NCBI RefSeq assembly: GCF_000757485.1
Contig: NZ_JPYO01000036.1
Span: 289,993-353,992 of the forward strand
Length of the DNA: 64,000 nt
Reading direction: 5' to 3'
From: Achromobacter sp. RTa
Lineage (GTDB): Bacteria; Pseudomonadota; Gammaproteobacteria; Burkholderiales; Burkholderiaceae_B
The notes under the pieces were generated by a model. The model was not told the origin of the DNA and made no database searches. It was given only the letters and a program-made list of their open reading frames with translations. Below are positions 50,828-61,450 of the stretch, in pieces (positions within the stretch are counted from its first letter, which is position 1; every line of letters begins with the position of its first letter). The position numbers and the translations under genes are program-made.

Positions 50828-50845
50828 CGGTACAGTACCGGTACA
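50828..50845. promoter_or_regulatory. MocR-type direct repeat in the EamA-MocR gap
   Basis: CGGTACA-GTAC-CGGTACA: two identical 7-bp repeats with 11-bp phase, about one helical turn, 42 bp ahead of the mocR-like gene. MocR/PdxR/TauR regulators bind direct repeats, so this is a good operator candidate. GTACCGGTAC inside it is palindromic. Confidence 0.7.
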
Positions 50846-50886
50846 CTTTTGCATGTCACTTTAATCACTGGCCTGGTGAAATCCCC

Positions 50887-52347
50887 ATGACAGTTGCTTC
50901 CGCCACTTCGCCCTCTTTGCCCTGGCAGCCCGTGCGCCAGGCCGACGCCACCCTGGTGGCGCAGCTGGCCGACGGCCTGGCTCGCCGCATCGACGAGCAG
51001 GGGCTGCGGCCCGGCACGCGCCTGCCGTCCATCCGCAAAATGGCCGAACAGTCCGGTGTCAGCCGCTTCACCGTGGTGGAGGCCTACGACCGGCTGGTGG
51101 CGCGGGGCCTGGTGCAGTCGCGGAGGGGCGCGGGCTTCTTCGTCCGCGCGCGCAGCGGCCCGCTGGCGGCGGTAGCCACCGCGGCTCCCAGCAGCCTGGC
51201 GCCGCCCGCCCGGATCGATGTGGCCTGGCTTCTGCGCAGCATGTTCCGCGACAACACCGCGCTCGGCATGCCGGGCGGAGCGGGCCTGCTGCCGCCGGAT
51301 TGGCTGGATCCGGAAATGGTGGCCGGGGCGGTGCGCGCGGTAGGGCGTTCGGTGCGCGGGCATCTGGTCAGCTACGGCCATCCCCAGGGTTTCGCGCCGC
51401 TGCGCCAGCAGATCGCCGCCTCCCTGCAGAACGATGGGGTGCCGGCGCATCCGGAGCTGAACCTGCTCACGACCAACGGCGTCACGCACGCCCTGGACCT
51501 GATCGCGCGCTACCTGGTCAAGCCGGGCGATACCGTGCTGGTCGAGGACCCGGCCTGGTTCGTGATTTTCGGCCGCCTGGCCGCCTTCGGGGCGCGCCTG
51601 ATTGGCGTGCCGCGCGGCCCGGACGGCCCTGACACGGCGCTGCTCCAGCAATTGGCCGAACAGCACAAACCCAAGCTTTTCATCGTCAACAGCGCCGTGC
51701 ACAACCCCACGGGCCACACGCTGTCGGCCGGCGTGGCCTACGACATCCTGCGGATCGCCGAGAAGCACGATTTCATGGTCGTCGAGGACGACACCTACGG
51801 CGAGCTGCACCCGGGCGGGGCCATGAAGCTGGCCGTGCTGGACCGGCTGAACCGCGTGATCCTCGTGGGCGGCTATTCCAAGATGCTGGCGGCCAGCCTG
51901 CGCGTGGGCTACCTGGCGGCCAATCCCGACATCCTGCAGAAGCTGGCCGACCTGAAGATGCTGGCCGGCCTGACTTCGCCCGAACTGGGCGAACGGGTCG
52001 TGCACCGTGTGCTGATGGAAGGGCAGTACCGCCGTCACATCGAACGCGTGCGTTCGCGGGTGGACGAGGCCCGCCAGCGTTGCCTGAAAGGGCTGCTAAG
52101 GCTGGGGCTAACGGTGCCTCGCGAACCGCATGCGGGCATGTTCGTCTGGGCGGATTGCGGCCGCGACTCCGAACAGCTGGCGCGCGTGGCGGCCGACCAC
52201 GGCATGCTGCTGGCGCCGGGCACGCTGTTTTCCCCGGCGCAGGCGCCATCGACCATGGCGCGCTTCTCGGTAACCATCGCCGATCATCGGGGTATTTGGG
52301 CCGATCTTGAAAAAATCTTCGCGCAAACCCGTTCCGGCAATCAATAA
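50887..52347 (+). CDS. MocR/PdxR-type GntR regulator with aminotransferase domain
   Basis: A 486-residue protein: a GntR winged helix (about 20-95, LPSIRKMAEQSGVSRFTVVEAYDRL) fused to a fold-type I aminotransferase domain (about 130-480). The PLP lysine is Lys332 in GGYSKMLAASLRVGYL, and the HNPTGHTLS and DDTYGE motifs are conserved. It likely controls the divergent EamA-LysE exporters; the ligand could be PLP or an amino compound. Confidence 0.93.
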   Translation: MTVASATSPSLPWQPVRQADATLVAQLADGLARRIDEQGLRPGTRLPSIRKMAEQSGVSRFTVVEAYDRLVARGLVQSRRGAGFFVRARSGPLAAVATAAPSSLAPPARIDVAWLLRSMFRDNTALGMPGGAGLLPPDWLDPEMVAGAVRAVGRSVRGHLVSYGHPQGFAPLRQQIAASLQNDGVPAHPELNLLTTNGVTHALDLIARYLVKPGDTVLVEDPAWFVIFGRLAAFGARLIGVPRGPDGPDTALLQQLAEQHKPKLFIVNSAVHNPTGHTLSAGVAYDILRIAEKHDFMVVEDDTYGELHPGGAMKLAVLDRLNRVILVGGYSKMLAASLRVGYLAANPDILQKLADLKMLAGLTSPELGERVVHRVLMEGQYRRHIERVRSRVDEARQRCLKGLLRLGLTVPREPHAGMFVWADCGRDSEQLARVAADHGMLLAPGTLFSPAQAPSTMARFSVTIADHRGIWADLEKIFAQTRSGNQ

Positions 52348-52388
52348 TAATAGGCAGCAATATCTCTGAAGCCATTGAAGGAAACGTC

Positions 52389-52733
52389 ATGTCCGCACCC
52401 ATCAAGCCCCTTACCCAGAACTTCGCCGTGGCCCCGCAGCTCGGCCCCGACGACATGGCAGACGTCGCTGCGGCAGGCTATAAAAGCGTCATCATCAACC
52501 GTCCCGATTTCGAAGGCGGCCCGGATCAGCCCACCGCCGCGGATGTCTCCAAGGCCGCGCAGGCCGCGGGCCTGCAGATCGAATACCAGCCCGTTGTGGG
52601 CAGCGCCATGACCGCCGCCGACGTGCAGCGCTTCGCCGAACTGCTGCGCACCCTGCCGGGTCCCGTGCTGGCGTACTGCCGCACGGGCACCCGCTGCACG
52701 AACCTGTTCGCCGCCGCCCAGCAGCTGGGCTGA
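52389..52733 (+). CDS. Beta-lactamase hydrolase-like/DUF442 sulfurtransferase
   Basis: A 114-residue TIGR01244-type protein. The predicted sulfur-carrying Cys97 is in the loop LAYCRTGTRCTNL, a rhodanese-style C-x-x-G-x-R. Related domains are fused to persulfide dioxygenases in sulfide-detoxifying enzymes. Here it stands alone, 41 bp after the MocR gene and ahead of uspA. Confidence 0.85.
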   Translation: MSAPIKPLTQNFAVAPQLGPDDMADVAAAGYKSVIINRPDFEGGPDQPTAADVSKAAQAAGLQIEYQPVVGSAMTAADVQRFAELLRTLPGPVLAYCRTGTRCTNLFAAAQQLG

Positions 52734-52741
52734 AAGGGCTA

Positions 52742-52755
52742 TTGACGCGCGTCAA
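52742..52755. promoter_or_regulatory. FNR/ANR-type box upstream of uspA
   Basis: TTGAC-GCGC-GTCAA is a perfect dyad that closely fits the FNR/ANR consensus TTGAT-N4-ATCAA. A TAGCAT sequence at 52797-52802 would place the transcription start near 52809, with the box centred at about -61, the class I activation position. Confidence 0.7.
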
Positions 52756-52831
52756 GCATGCCGGGTTCAATTGATGTGAACCTGGCGTGTTTCCGGTAGC
52801 ATGGAGACTCCTCTCAAACAGGAGCAGGCAG

Positions 52832-53296
52832 ATGTTCAAGAAGATCCTGATTCCCACCGACGGTTCGCCGCTCTCGGCGCAAGCCGCCAACGCTGGTATT
52901 TGCTTTGCGCGTTCCGTGGGCGCTGAAGTCGTCGCGCTCTACGTGACGCAGCCCTTCGCAGCCACCATCGGCTTCGACGGCATGGCCGCAGCCTATGCCA
53001 TTACCGACGAAGACTACGAAAAGGCCTCGGCCGAGCAGGCCGACAAGTACCTCAAGCAGATCACCGACCGTGCCGACACCGCCGGCGTGAAGTCCGAGGC
53101 GCGCGCCGTGTCCAATTTCAACGTCGCCGACGGCATCGTGCAAGCCGCCGCCGACGCCGGTTGCGACCTGATCTTCATCGGCAGCCACGGCCGCAGCGGC
53201 CTGTCGCGCCTGCTGCTGGGCAGCGTCACCGCCAAGGTCCTGTCGCTGGCCAGCACCGCCGTGCTGGTGTATCGCGTCAAAGAAGAAAAGAAGTAG
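52832..53296 (+). CDS. Universal stress protein (UspA family)
   Basis: A 154-residue Usp domain with the ATP-binding pattern G-2x-G-9x-G-S: GSHGRSGLSRLLLGSVT. Asp10 of the first strand (IPTDGS) is present. Usp proteins respond to starvation and low oxygen. The FNR/ANR-type box ahead of it suggests induction by oxygen limitation. It is followed by a clear terminator, so it is a single gene unit. Confidence 0.94.
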   Translation: MFKKILIPTDGSPLSAQAANAGICFARSVGAEVVALYVTQPFAATIGFDGMAAAYAITDEDYEKASAEQADKYLKQITDRADTAGVKSEARAVSNFNVADGIVQAAADAGCDLIFIGSHGRSGLSRLLLGSVTAKVLSLASTAVLVYRVKEEKK

Positions 53297-53355
53297 GCAT
53301 TTCGGCCGGCGGGCGGGCTTCCACGCTGCCCCGAACCGGTGCATGGCATGCCAGG

Positions 53356-53381
53356 CCCCTCCATCGAGAGGGGTTTTTTTT
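53356..53381 (+). terminator. Rho-independent terminator after uspA
   Basis: CCCCTC (53356-53361) pairs with GAGGGG (53368-53373) around CATCGA and is followed by eight T. It ends the uspA transcript about 60 bp after the stop. Confidence 0.9.
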
Positions 53382-53569
53382 CGTTGGGAATCCACTTCGC
53401 AGCGTAGGGTAGATCTTTGTATCCTGGTCCGCGGCGCGTAATATTTATGCATCAGCGCGGGCGCGGTTTCGCTACTCCCCCAAGCACTCTACGCGGCATG
53501 GCGCCCGCCGCGGCAATGCCCGGTCGGGCTTGCCGTCTTCGCCTGGCGGCTCACTCCAAGGAAGAGGCC

Positions 53570-55681
<2,112 letters not shown>

Positions 55682-55691
55682 ACGGTGCCGC

Positions 55692-56648
55692 TCAGGCCGG
55701 GGCCGCGGCCCCGGCCGCCGCCGCGCGCACCCGCGACGACGCCAGCTTCACGCCGAGCAGAATCATCACGAAACCATAGGCATGGAACAGCTGTGGAGCC
55801 TCGCCCAGCAGCGGCCAGGCCAGCAGCGCCGCATAGACCGGAACCAGGAACATCGACAGGCCCGCCGTGGCGGGGCCCGCCCGGCTGATCAGCCTGCCGT
55901 ATACATAGTAGGCGCCCAGGCTGGGCACCACGGCCAGGAACAGCAGCACCGCGGCAAGGCGCGGATCGGTCCACGGCGGCACGGCGCCGGACGCGGCTTC
56001 GATGGCGGCGAAGGGCGCCAGTGCAAGCACGCCGCCCAGCATCAGCGTCGCCAGCCGCGCGCTGTCCGGCACCGCGGGCAGGATCAGGCGCTTTTGCAGC
56101 ACCGTATAGAAGGCCCAGCCGGTGGCTGCCAGCAGCACCCAGAGGTCGCCCTGGCCGAAGGCAAGGCGGGCGAAGGCTTGCGCATCGCCGCGCGACAGCA
56201 CCACTAGCACGCCTCCCAGGGCGAGCGCCAGGCCCGCGCCGCGCAGGGCCGACAAGGGCTTGCGCCAGATCAGGGCCTCCAGCAAGGCCACCAGGATGGG
56301 GCTGCACGAAAAAATCAGCGCAATGTTGGTGGCGCTGGTGGTCTGGGCGCCGATGTATTGCGGCGCCACCGCCACGCCCATGCCCAGCACCGCCAGCGGC
56401 GCGAGCGAGGGCAGGCTGCGCCGCAGGGTGCGGCGGTGCGCGCGCAAGGCGGGCGCGGCCAGCGGCAGCAGGATAAGCAGCGCGATCAGCCAGCGGCCGA
56501 AGGCCAGGAAGACAGGGGGAAGGCTTGCGTCGTGGGCCCAGCGGGCCGCGACCATATTGGAGGCGAATAGCGCCGGGGCGCTGAATAGCATGGCGGCGCC
56601 GGAGAGGCCCAGGCCGGATCTTGCGGGTGCTGCTGCTGCGAAGGACAT
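55692..56648 (-). CDS. EamA (DMT-family) transporter divergent from an Lrp regulator
   Basis: A 318-residue ten-helix DMT transporter. The two EamA halves have the closing signatures FSCSPILVALLEALIWRKPLS and FLVPVYAALLAWPLLGEA. It is divergent from an Lrp/AsnC regulator across a 243-bp gap, a layout typical of amino acid exporters. It ends 11 bp after fusA, tail to tail. Confidence 0.92.
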   Translation of the reverse strand: MSFAAAAPARSGLGLSGAAMLFSAPALFASNMVAARWAHDASLPPVFLAFGRWLIALLILLPLAAPALRAHRRTLRRSLPSLAPLAVLGMGVAVAPQYIGAQTTSATNIALIFSCSPILVALLEALIWRKPLSALRGAGLALALGGVLVVLSRGDAQAFARLAFGQGDLWVLLAATGWAFYTVLQKRLILPAVPDSARLATLMLGGVLALAPFAAIEAASGAVPPWTDPRLAAVLLFLAVVPSLGAYYVYGRLISRAGPATAGLSMFLVPVYAALLAWPLLGEAPQLFHAYGFVMILLGVKLASSRVRAAAAGAAAPA

Positions 56649-56841
56649 GATTTCCCGCCGCGCGGATCGGCGCGCGGCCTGATGCGTTGGAACTGCCGGC
56701 GCCCGCGCCGGGTTGTGCCGCAGCGTCAGCGCCGAAATCCGACGGCCGGGATAAGCAGCCGTCTTGGAAGAGAGTTTACGGGTAAGGTCGGAAAATAGGT
56801 TTCCTGATTCCCGCTGAATTCGCTGTTATTGGAAAATATAT

Positions 56842-56858
56842 ATCCTATAAAATAGGAT
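56842..56858. promoter_or_regulatory. Palindrome in the EamA-Lrp divergent gap
   Basis: ATCCTAT-AAA-ATAGGAT is a perfect 17-bp dyad in an AT-rich tract, 33 bp ahead of the Lrp-type gene. It may be the Lrp-family operator for autoregulation and EamA control. Confidence 0.6.
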
Positions 56859-56891
56859 TTTGAAGATATTTTCTCTTTCAGGAAGGCATCC

Positions 56892-57362
56892 ATGTCCGCC
56901 ACGCCCAAAATCGACGAAACCGACCGCAGGATCCTGCGCGCGCTGCGCGCGGACGGGCGGCTCACCAACCTGAAGCTGGCCGAGCAGGTGGGGCTGTCGC
57001 CCACGCCGTGCTGGAACCGCGTCAAGGCGCTGGAAGAGGCGGGGGTGATCGAGGGCTACGCAGCCCTGCTGAATCAGAAGGCGCTGGGGCTGCCGGATAC
57101 CGTCATGATCGAGGTGACGCTGGAACACCATGACGACGACGCGCTGGCGCGCTTCGGCGAGGAAATCACCCGACTGCCGGAGGTGGTCGAGGCCTTTCTC
57201 GTCACCGGGGAGTACGACTATCTGATCAAGGTGGCCGTGGCGGGCACCGAGGGCTATGAGGCCTTTCTGCGCAAGCGGCTGTACAAGTTGCGCGGCGTGC
57301 GCCACAGCCGCTCCACGTTCGTGTTGAGGCGCCTGAAGCACACGCCCTCGGTGGAACCCTAG
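56892..57362 (+). CDS. Lrp/AsnC-family transcriptional regulator
   Basis: A 156-residue protein with an N-terminal helix-turn-helix (DGRLTNLKLAEQVGLSPTPCWNRVKALEEAGVI) and a C-terminal RAM ligand domain (EAFLVTGEYDYLIKVAV). An AGGA ribosome site lies 7-10 bp before the ATG. Likely regulates the divergent EamA exporter. Its stop overlaps the stop of the hydrolase on the other strand by 4 bp. Confidence 0.94.
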   Translation: MSATPKIDETDRRILRALRADGRLTNLKLAEQVGLSPTPCWNRVKALEEAGVIEGYAALLNQKALGLPDTVMIEVTLEHHDDDALARFGEEITRLPEVVEAFLVTGEYDYLIKVAVAGTEGYEAFLRKRLYKLRGVRHSRSTFVLRRLKHTPSVEP

Positions 57363-58168
57363 CCGCCGATGAATTCCTCGATGGCGCCGTTGAAGGCGCG
57401 CGGATTGCCCAGGTTCATGCCGTGGGAGGATCCGGTGATCGTCACCCGGTGCGCCTGCGGCAGCCATTGCGACAACGCGTCCAGCACCGCCGGGTAGGGG
57501 GAAGGACTCAGGGCGCCGCCGATCAGCAAGGTCGGCAATTTCAGCGCCCCGATCTGCTGTGGCGTCAGCGCTTGCGGTGTTTCCAGCGCTTGCCCGAACA
57601 GCGTGCCGACGTTGTCGCGCACCATCTCCTTGAACCAGGGCACCATGCGCTGCCAGGTGTCGGGGCCGGTCACGGTATCGACGAACAGGGCCAGGCCCGC
57701 CTCGATGTCGCCTTGGCGGATGAGGGCCAGCGCCTGTTGGCGGAATCCGCCGCGCAGGTCGTCCTCGCCTGGCAGCGGCAGGCCGGGATCGGCCAGGGTC
57801 AGGCTGCGCAGCGAATCGGGCCGGCGCAGCGCCGCTTCCAGCGCGATGCGGCCGCCCCGCGAGTGGCCCACCAGGTGGGCCGGGCCGCCGGCCACGGTGT
57901 CGATGAATTCCAGCACGTCGCTGGCATGCTGCTCGATTGAAAAGCCGTCGCCCGCGCCGTCCCAGGCTTCGGGCCAATAGCGTCGCAAGCACACCGCCAG
58001 CACGCGGAACGACCGGCCCAGCGGCGCCATTTGCGACTTCCAGTACCGGCAGTCGGACAGGGAGCCGTGCACCAGCACCAGGGGCGCGCCGCTGCCGTAC
58101 TCGGTGTAGGACATGGCATAGCCGTCGATGAGCGCGGTTTGCAGGGGCAGGACGGGTTCGGAACGCAT
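57359..58168 (-). CDS. Alpha/beta hydrolase
   Basis: A 269-residue hydrolase starting MRSEPVLPLQ at ATG 58168. The nucleophile is in HLVGHSRGG, oxyanion region VLVHGSLSD, and the final His in TGSSHGMNLGNPRAFN. No signal peptide. It resembles the haloperoxidase/3-oxoadipate enol-lactonase branch, but no pathway genes are adjacent. It is divergent from the YbaK-type gene. Confidence 0.88.
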   Translation of the reverse strand: MRSEPVLPLQTALIDGYAMSYTEYGSGAPLVLVHGSLSDCRYWKSQMAPLGRSFRVLAVCLRRYWPEAWDGAGDGFSIEQHASDVLEFIDTVAGGPAHLVGHSRGGRIALEAALRRPDSLRSLTLADPGLPLPGEDDLRGGFRQQALALIRQGDIEAGLALFVDTVTGPDTWQRMVPWFKEMVRDNVGTLFGQALETPQALTPQQIGALKLPTLLIGGALSPSPYPAVLDALSQWLPQAHRVTITGSSHGMNLGNPRAFNGAIEEFIGG

Positions 58169-58308
58169 GGGATTCGTATGGAAAAGCCAGGCCCGCATTC
58201 TAGCCCGCCGCCGCCTGCGGGGCAGGGCGCGCCGGCGCTGATACACTCGTTTCCGACCAGCCGGCGGCGGTTCGCGCCGGCCTTCCTGCCACAACGGAGC
58301 CCCTCCCG

Positions 58309-58806
58309 ATGTCCCCCGAGTCCATTGCTGCCTTGCCCGAATCCGCCCAACGCGTCGCTCGCCTGTTGCAGGAGTTGGGGCACGACAAGCCCGTGATCGT
58401 CCTGCCGCAGACCGGCAAGACCTCGGCGGAGGCTGCGGCGGGCCTGGGCTGCGAAGTCGCGCAGATCGCCAAATCCATCATCTTCCGCAGGGCGTCGGAC
58501 AACGCGCCGGTGCTGGTGATCGCCAGCGGCGTCAACCGCGTGGACGAAGCCAAGGTGGCCGCGCAAGTGGGCGAGCTGGCCAAGGCGGACGCCAAGTTCG
58601 TGCGCGACATGACTGGTTACGCAATCGGCGGCGTGTGTCCGATCGGCCACACGGTCAAGCCGGTGATGCTGCTGGACGCCGACCTGTTCAACTACGGCAG
58701 CTTGTGGGCCGCCGCCGGCCATCCGCACGCCGTGTTCAACCTGACGCCGCGGCAGTTGGCCGACATGACCGGCGCGCCGGTCTCGGATGTGGCGCAGCGC
58801 GCCTGA
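58309..58806 (+). CDS. YbaK/ProX-type aminoacyl-tRNA deacylase
   Basis: A 165-residue trans-editing protein. The catalytic lysine is Lys55 in QIAKSIIFR, and the GGVCPIGH motif is conserved. It clears mischarged tRNA, most likely Cys-tRNA(Pro) or a related error. It is convergent with the ABC importer genes. Confidence 0.92.
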   Translation: MSPESIAALPESAQRVARLLQELGHDKPVIVLPQTGKTSAEAAAGLGCEVAQIAKSIIFRRASDNAPVLVIASGVNRVDEAKVAAQVGELAKADAKFVRDMTGYAIGGVCPIGHTVKPVMLLDADLFNYGSLWAAAGHPHAVFNLTPRQLADMTGAPVSDVAQRA

Positions 58807-58821
58807 GCGCCGGCGTCCGCC

Positions 58822-59634
58822 TCAGCGCGGGTGCGCTTCGAGTCCGTCGATCAGCACCTGCCGCAAGCCGCGCGAGCAGGTTTCAACCCGGGCCTGCACC
58901 CCATAGACCTCCGCCAGCGAGGCGGGAGTGATCACCTCGGCGGGCGCGCCCGCTGCGTATGGCCGGCCGCCGTGGATCATCACCGCGCGGTCGGCGTGCT
59001 GCAGCGCCACGTTCAGATCGTGCAGCACGATAAGGCTGATGAGGCCGTGCTCCCGCGTTTCCTGCTTCAGCAGGCGCATCACGTGGAACTGGTAATTCAG
59101 GTCCAGGGCCGAAAGGGGCTCGTCCAGCAGCAGCACGCGCGGATGCCTGACGAGCGCCTGGGCCAGCCCTACCAACTGCTTCTGACCGCCGGACAGCGCA
59201 TCCAGATAGTGCATCGCAAGGTGGCCTATGCCCAGGCGCTCCAGCAAACGTTCGATCTCCCGCGGGTCGGCCGACGGCGCCGTATCGCCGCTGGCCCTGG
59301 CCGCCACCAGCACAGATTCGAAGACCCGCAGATGCACCGCCGCGGGCAGGCTCTGGGGCAGGTAGACCACGTGGCGCGCGCGCTCTCCGAATCCGAGGCG
59401 GGTCAGGTCCCGTCCGCCCAGCAAGGCGCTGCCCGCGCGGGTGCGCACCAGGCCGGCAAGGGCCTTGAGCAGCGTGGATTTGCCGCTGCCGTTCGGCCCC
59501 AGTAGCGCGATGACTTCCCCGGCTTGCAGCGCCGGGAGGGTCAGCTTATGCAGCACGTCCCCGCGTCCGTAACCGGCGCAGAGTCCGCTGACGGCCAGGG
59601 TCATCGGCGGGGCGGCGCCGGCAGCGGATGTCAT
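58822..59634 (-). CDS. ABC importer ATPase (FecE/BtuD type)
   Basis: A 270-residue ATPase. Walker A GPNGSGKST, signature LSGGQKQLVGLAQAL, Walker B VLLLDEPLSALD, and switch His in VLHDLN are all intact. The start ATG 59634 overlaps the stop of the permease gene by 4 bp. Siderophore, haem or B12-type import is the usual role of this subfamily. Confidence 0.94.
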   Translation of the reverse strand: MTSAAGAAPPMTLAVSGLCAGYGRGDVLHKLTLPALQAGEVIALLGPNGSGKSTLLKALAGLVRTRAGSALLGGRDLTRLGFGERARHVVYLPQSLPAAVHLRVFESVLVAARASGDTAPSADPREIERLLERLGIGHLAMHYLDALSGGQKQLVGLAQALVRHPRVLLLDEPLSALDLNYQFHVMRLLKQETREHGLISLIVLHDLNVALQHADRAVMIHGGRPYAAGAPAEVITPASLAEVYGVQARVETCSRGLRQVLIDGLEAHPR

Positions 59635-60674
59635 GGCAATTGCCGGCGCAGGACGACCGACACGAAAAAGGGAATGCCGACCAGCGCCGTGACGATGCCG
59701 ACAGGCACGACCACGCCGGGGACGAGGTTCTTGGACGCGATCGACGCCAGCGACAGGATCACGGCGCCCACCAGGGCGCTGCCCGGCAGGTAATAGCGGT
59801 GGTCTTCGCCGAACAGGCGGCGCGCGATGTGGGGCGCCACCAGGCCGATGAAACCGATCGTGCCGACAAAGGCGACGGCCAGGGACGACAGCAGGCTGAC
59901 CCGCGCCAGCGCGGCCACGCGCACCCGGCGCACGTCCACGCCGAAGCTCGCCGCGCGGTCTTCGCCCAGGCGCAGGGCGGTCAGTTTCCAGGATTGGCGC
60001 ATGGCCAGGGGCAGGGCAAGCCCGATGGCGGCCGCCAGCACCCCCACGGACGCCCAGCTGGAACGCGACAGGCTCCCCATGGTCCAGAACACCAGGTTCT
60101 GCAGGGCTTCGGCGCTGGCCATGAACTGCACCAGCGACACCAGCGCATTGAACGTGAACAGCATGGCGATGCCGAACAGCACCACGGCCGAGGTGTTCAT
60201 TCCGCCCCAGCGGGTCACGGCATCCAGCAACAGCGCCGCCACCATCGCGAACAGGAAGGCGTTGCCCGCGATCAGCCAGCCGGGCGGGATGCCCGGCACG
60301 CCCAGTTGCAGCACGATCGCCAGCGACGCGCCGAAGGCGGCGGCGGAGGAGACGCCCAGCGTGAACGGACTGGCCAGCGGGTTGTTCAGTATGGTCTGCA
60401 TCTCGGCGCCAGCTAGCCCCAGCGCCATGCCCACCAGGGCCGCCATCAGGGCGGAGGGCAGGCGGATGTCCCACACGATGACCCGGTAGGTCGGATCGGC
60501 GGCTGCCGGCGCCGTCAGCGTCCGCCAGAGATCGCGCCACGGCAGGCCCGAGGGCCCCACCGTGAAATCGACCAGCAGCGCCAAGAAAATCGCCGCCAGC
60601 AGCAGGGCGATAAGCCCTGCCCGGCGGCGCAGGATGTGCCGGTAGGCGGCAACCGCGCTTGCGGTTGGCGGCAT
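59631..60674 (-). CDS. FecCD-family ABC importer permease
   Basis: A 347-residue protein with about ten helices and the FecCD signatures ALVGMALGLAGAEMQTILNNPLASPFTLGVSS, split here over two family motifs, and VAFVGTIGFIGLVAPHIAR. It is the permease partner of the ATPase below. Its start overlaps the cpoB stop (TAATG), so it is tied to the tol-pal transcript. No periplasmic receptor gene is present in the window. Confidence 0.94.
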   Translation of the reverse strand: MPPTASAVAAYRHILRRRAGLIALLLAAIFLALLVDFTVGPSGLPWRDLWRTLTAPAAADPTYRVIVWDIRLPSALMAALVGMALGLAGAEMQTILNNPLASPFTLGVSSAAAFGASLAIVLQLGVPGIPPGWLIAGNAFLFAMVAALLLDAVTRWGGMNTSAVVLFGIAMLFTFNALVSLVQFMASAEALQNLVFWTMGSLSRSSWASVGVLAAAIGLALPLAMRQSWKLTALRLGEDRAASFGVDVRRVRVAALARVSLLSSLAVAFVGTIGFIGLVAPHIARRLFGEDHRYYLPGSALVGAVILSLASIASKNLVPGVVVPVGIVTALVGIPFFVSVVLRRQLP

Positions 60675-61363
60675 TACTGCAGCAGCTGCAGCCGGCTCTT
60701 GGCCGTGCCGGCGGCCGGCGTGGTCGGGTAGTCGCGGACGATGCGCTGCAGCGTCGTCTTGGCGCCCGCGCGGTTGTTCAGCTCGATCTGGCTGCCGGCG
60801 ATGACGAGCAGGGCGTCGGGGGCGCGGGCGTTGTCGGGGGACTTCTGGACCATGGCGTTCAACTGGTCGATGGCGCCCTTGAAGTCCTTCAGCGCATAGC
60901 GGCTGCTGCCCAGGTAGAACTGGGCGCTGGGTGCCAGCTGGCTGGCGGGGTACAGCGCGGTGAATGCGGCCAGCGATTCGGCGGCGTCCTTGTACTGGCC
61001 CTTGCGGAACAGGTCGATCGCGCCGTCGTAGGCGGCCTGTTCCTGCGGATCGCCGGCGGAGGCGCCCGGCGGGTTCGCGCTGCCGGCGGTGCCGCCGGGC
61101 TTGGCGCTGGGCTGCTGGCGCGAAACCAGTTCGAGCTGGTCGCGCAACTGGGCGACTTCCTGCTGCAACGCCTGGATCTGGTCGGCCAATTGCAGCTTGG
61201 CGCGCTGGCTTTGCTCGTTCTGCTGCTGTACCTGCTGGCGCAGATCCAGGATGGCCCGGCGGGCTTCATCGTCGGAAAAAGCGTGAGCGGGCGCCGTCAG
61301 GGCCGCAAGCACCAGGCCGGTGGCCACAATCAGAGGACGCAGGGACAGAACGTTATCGCGCAT
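60674..61363 (-). CDS. cpoB: CpoB (YbgF), Tol-associated cell division coordinator
   Basis: A 229-residue periplasmic protein with a signal peptide ending AHA. A coiled-coil trimerization segment (about 34-85) is followed by a Gly/Pro linker and three TPR motifs (about 105-229, YDGAIDLFRKGQYKDAAESLAAFTALYP). It links peptidoglycan synthesis with outer-membrane constriction together with Tol-Pal. It follows pal, with a hairpin between them. Confidence 0.94.
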   Translation of the reverse strand: MRDNVLSLRPLIVATGLVLAALTAPAHAFSDDEARRAILDLRQQVQQQNEQSQRAKLQLADQIQALQQEVAQLRDQLELVSRQQPSAKPGGTAGSANPPGASAGDPQEQAAYDGAIDLFRKGQYKDAAESLAAFTALYPASQLAPSAQFYLGSSRYALKDFKGAIDQLNAMVQKSPDNARAPDALLVIAGSQIELNNRAGAKTTLQRIVRDYPTTPAAGTAKSRLQLLQ

Positions 61364-61389
61364 GAATATTCCCGGGTATAAAAGACAAA

Positions 61390-61419
61390 CGTCGGGACGG
61401 CCGGTTGACCGTCCCGACG
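61390..61419 (-). terminator. Terminator-like hairpin between pal and cpoB
   Basis: CGTCGGGACGG and CCGTCCCGACG form a perfect 11-bp stem with an 8-base loop. Read leftward it is followed by GTTTGTCTTTTA, an imperfect T-rich tract. It probably ends part of the tol-pal transcripts and lowers cpoB expression. Confidence 0.65.
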
Positions 61420-61450
61420 CGTGGTAGGGCTCTTAGACTATACGAAAATC

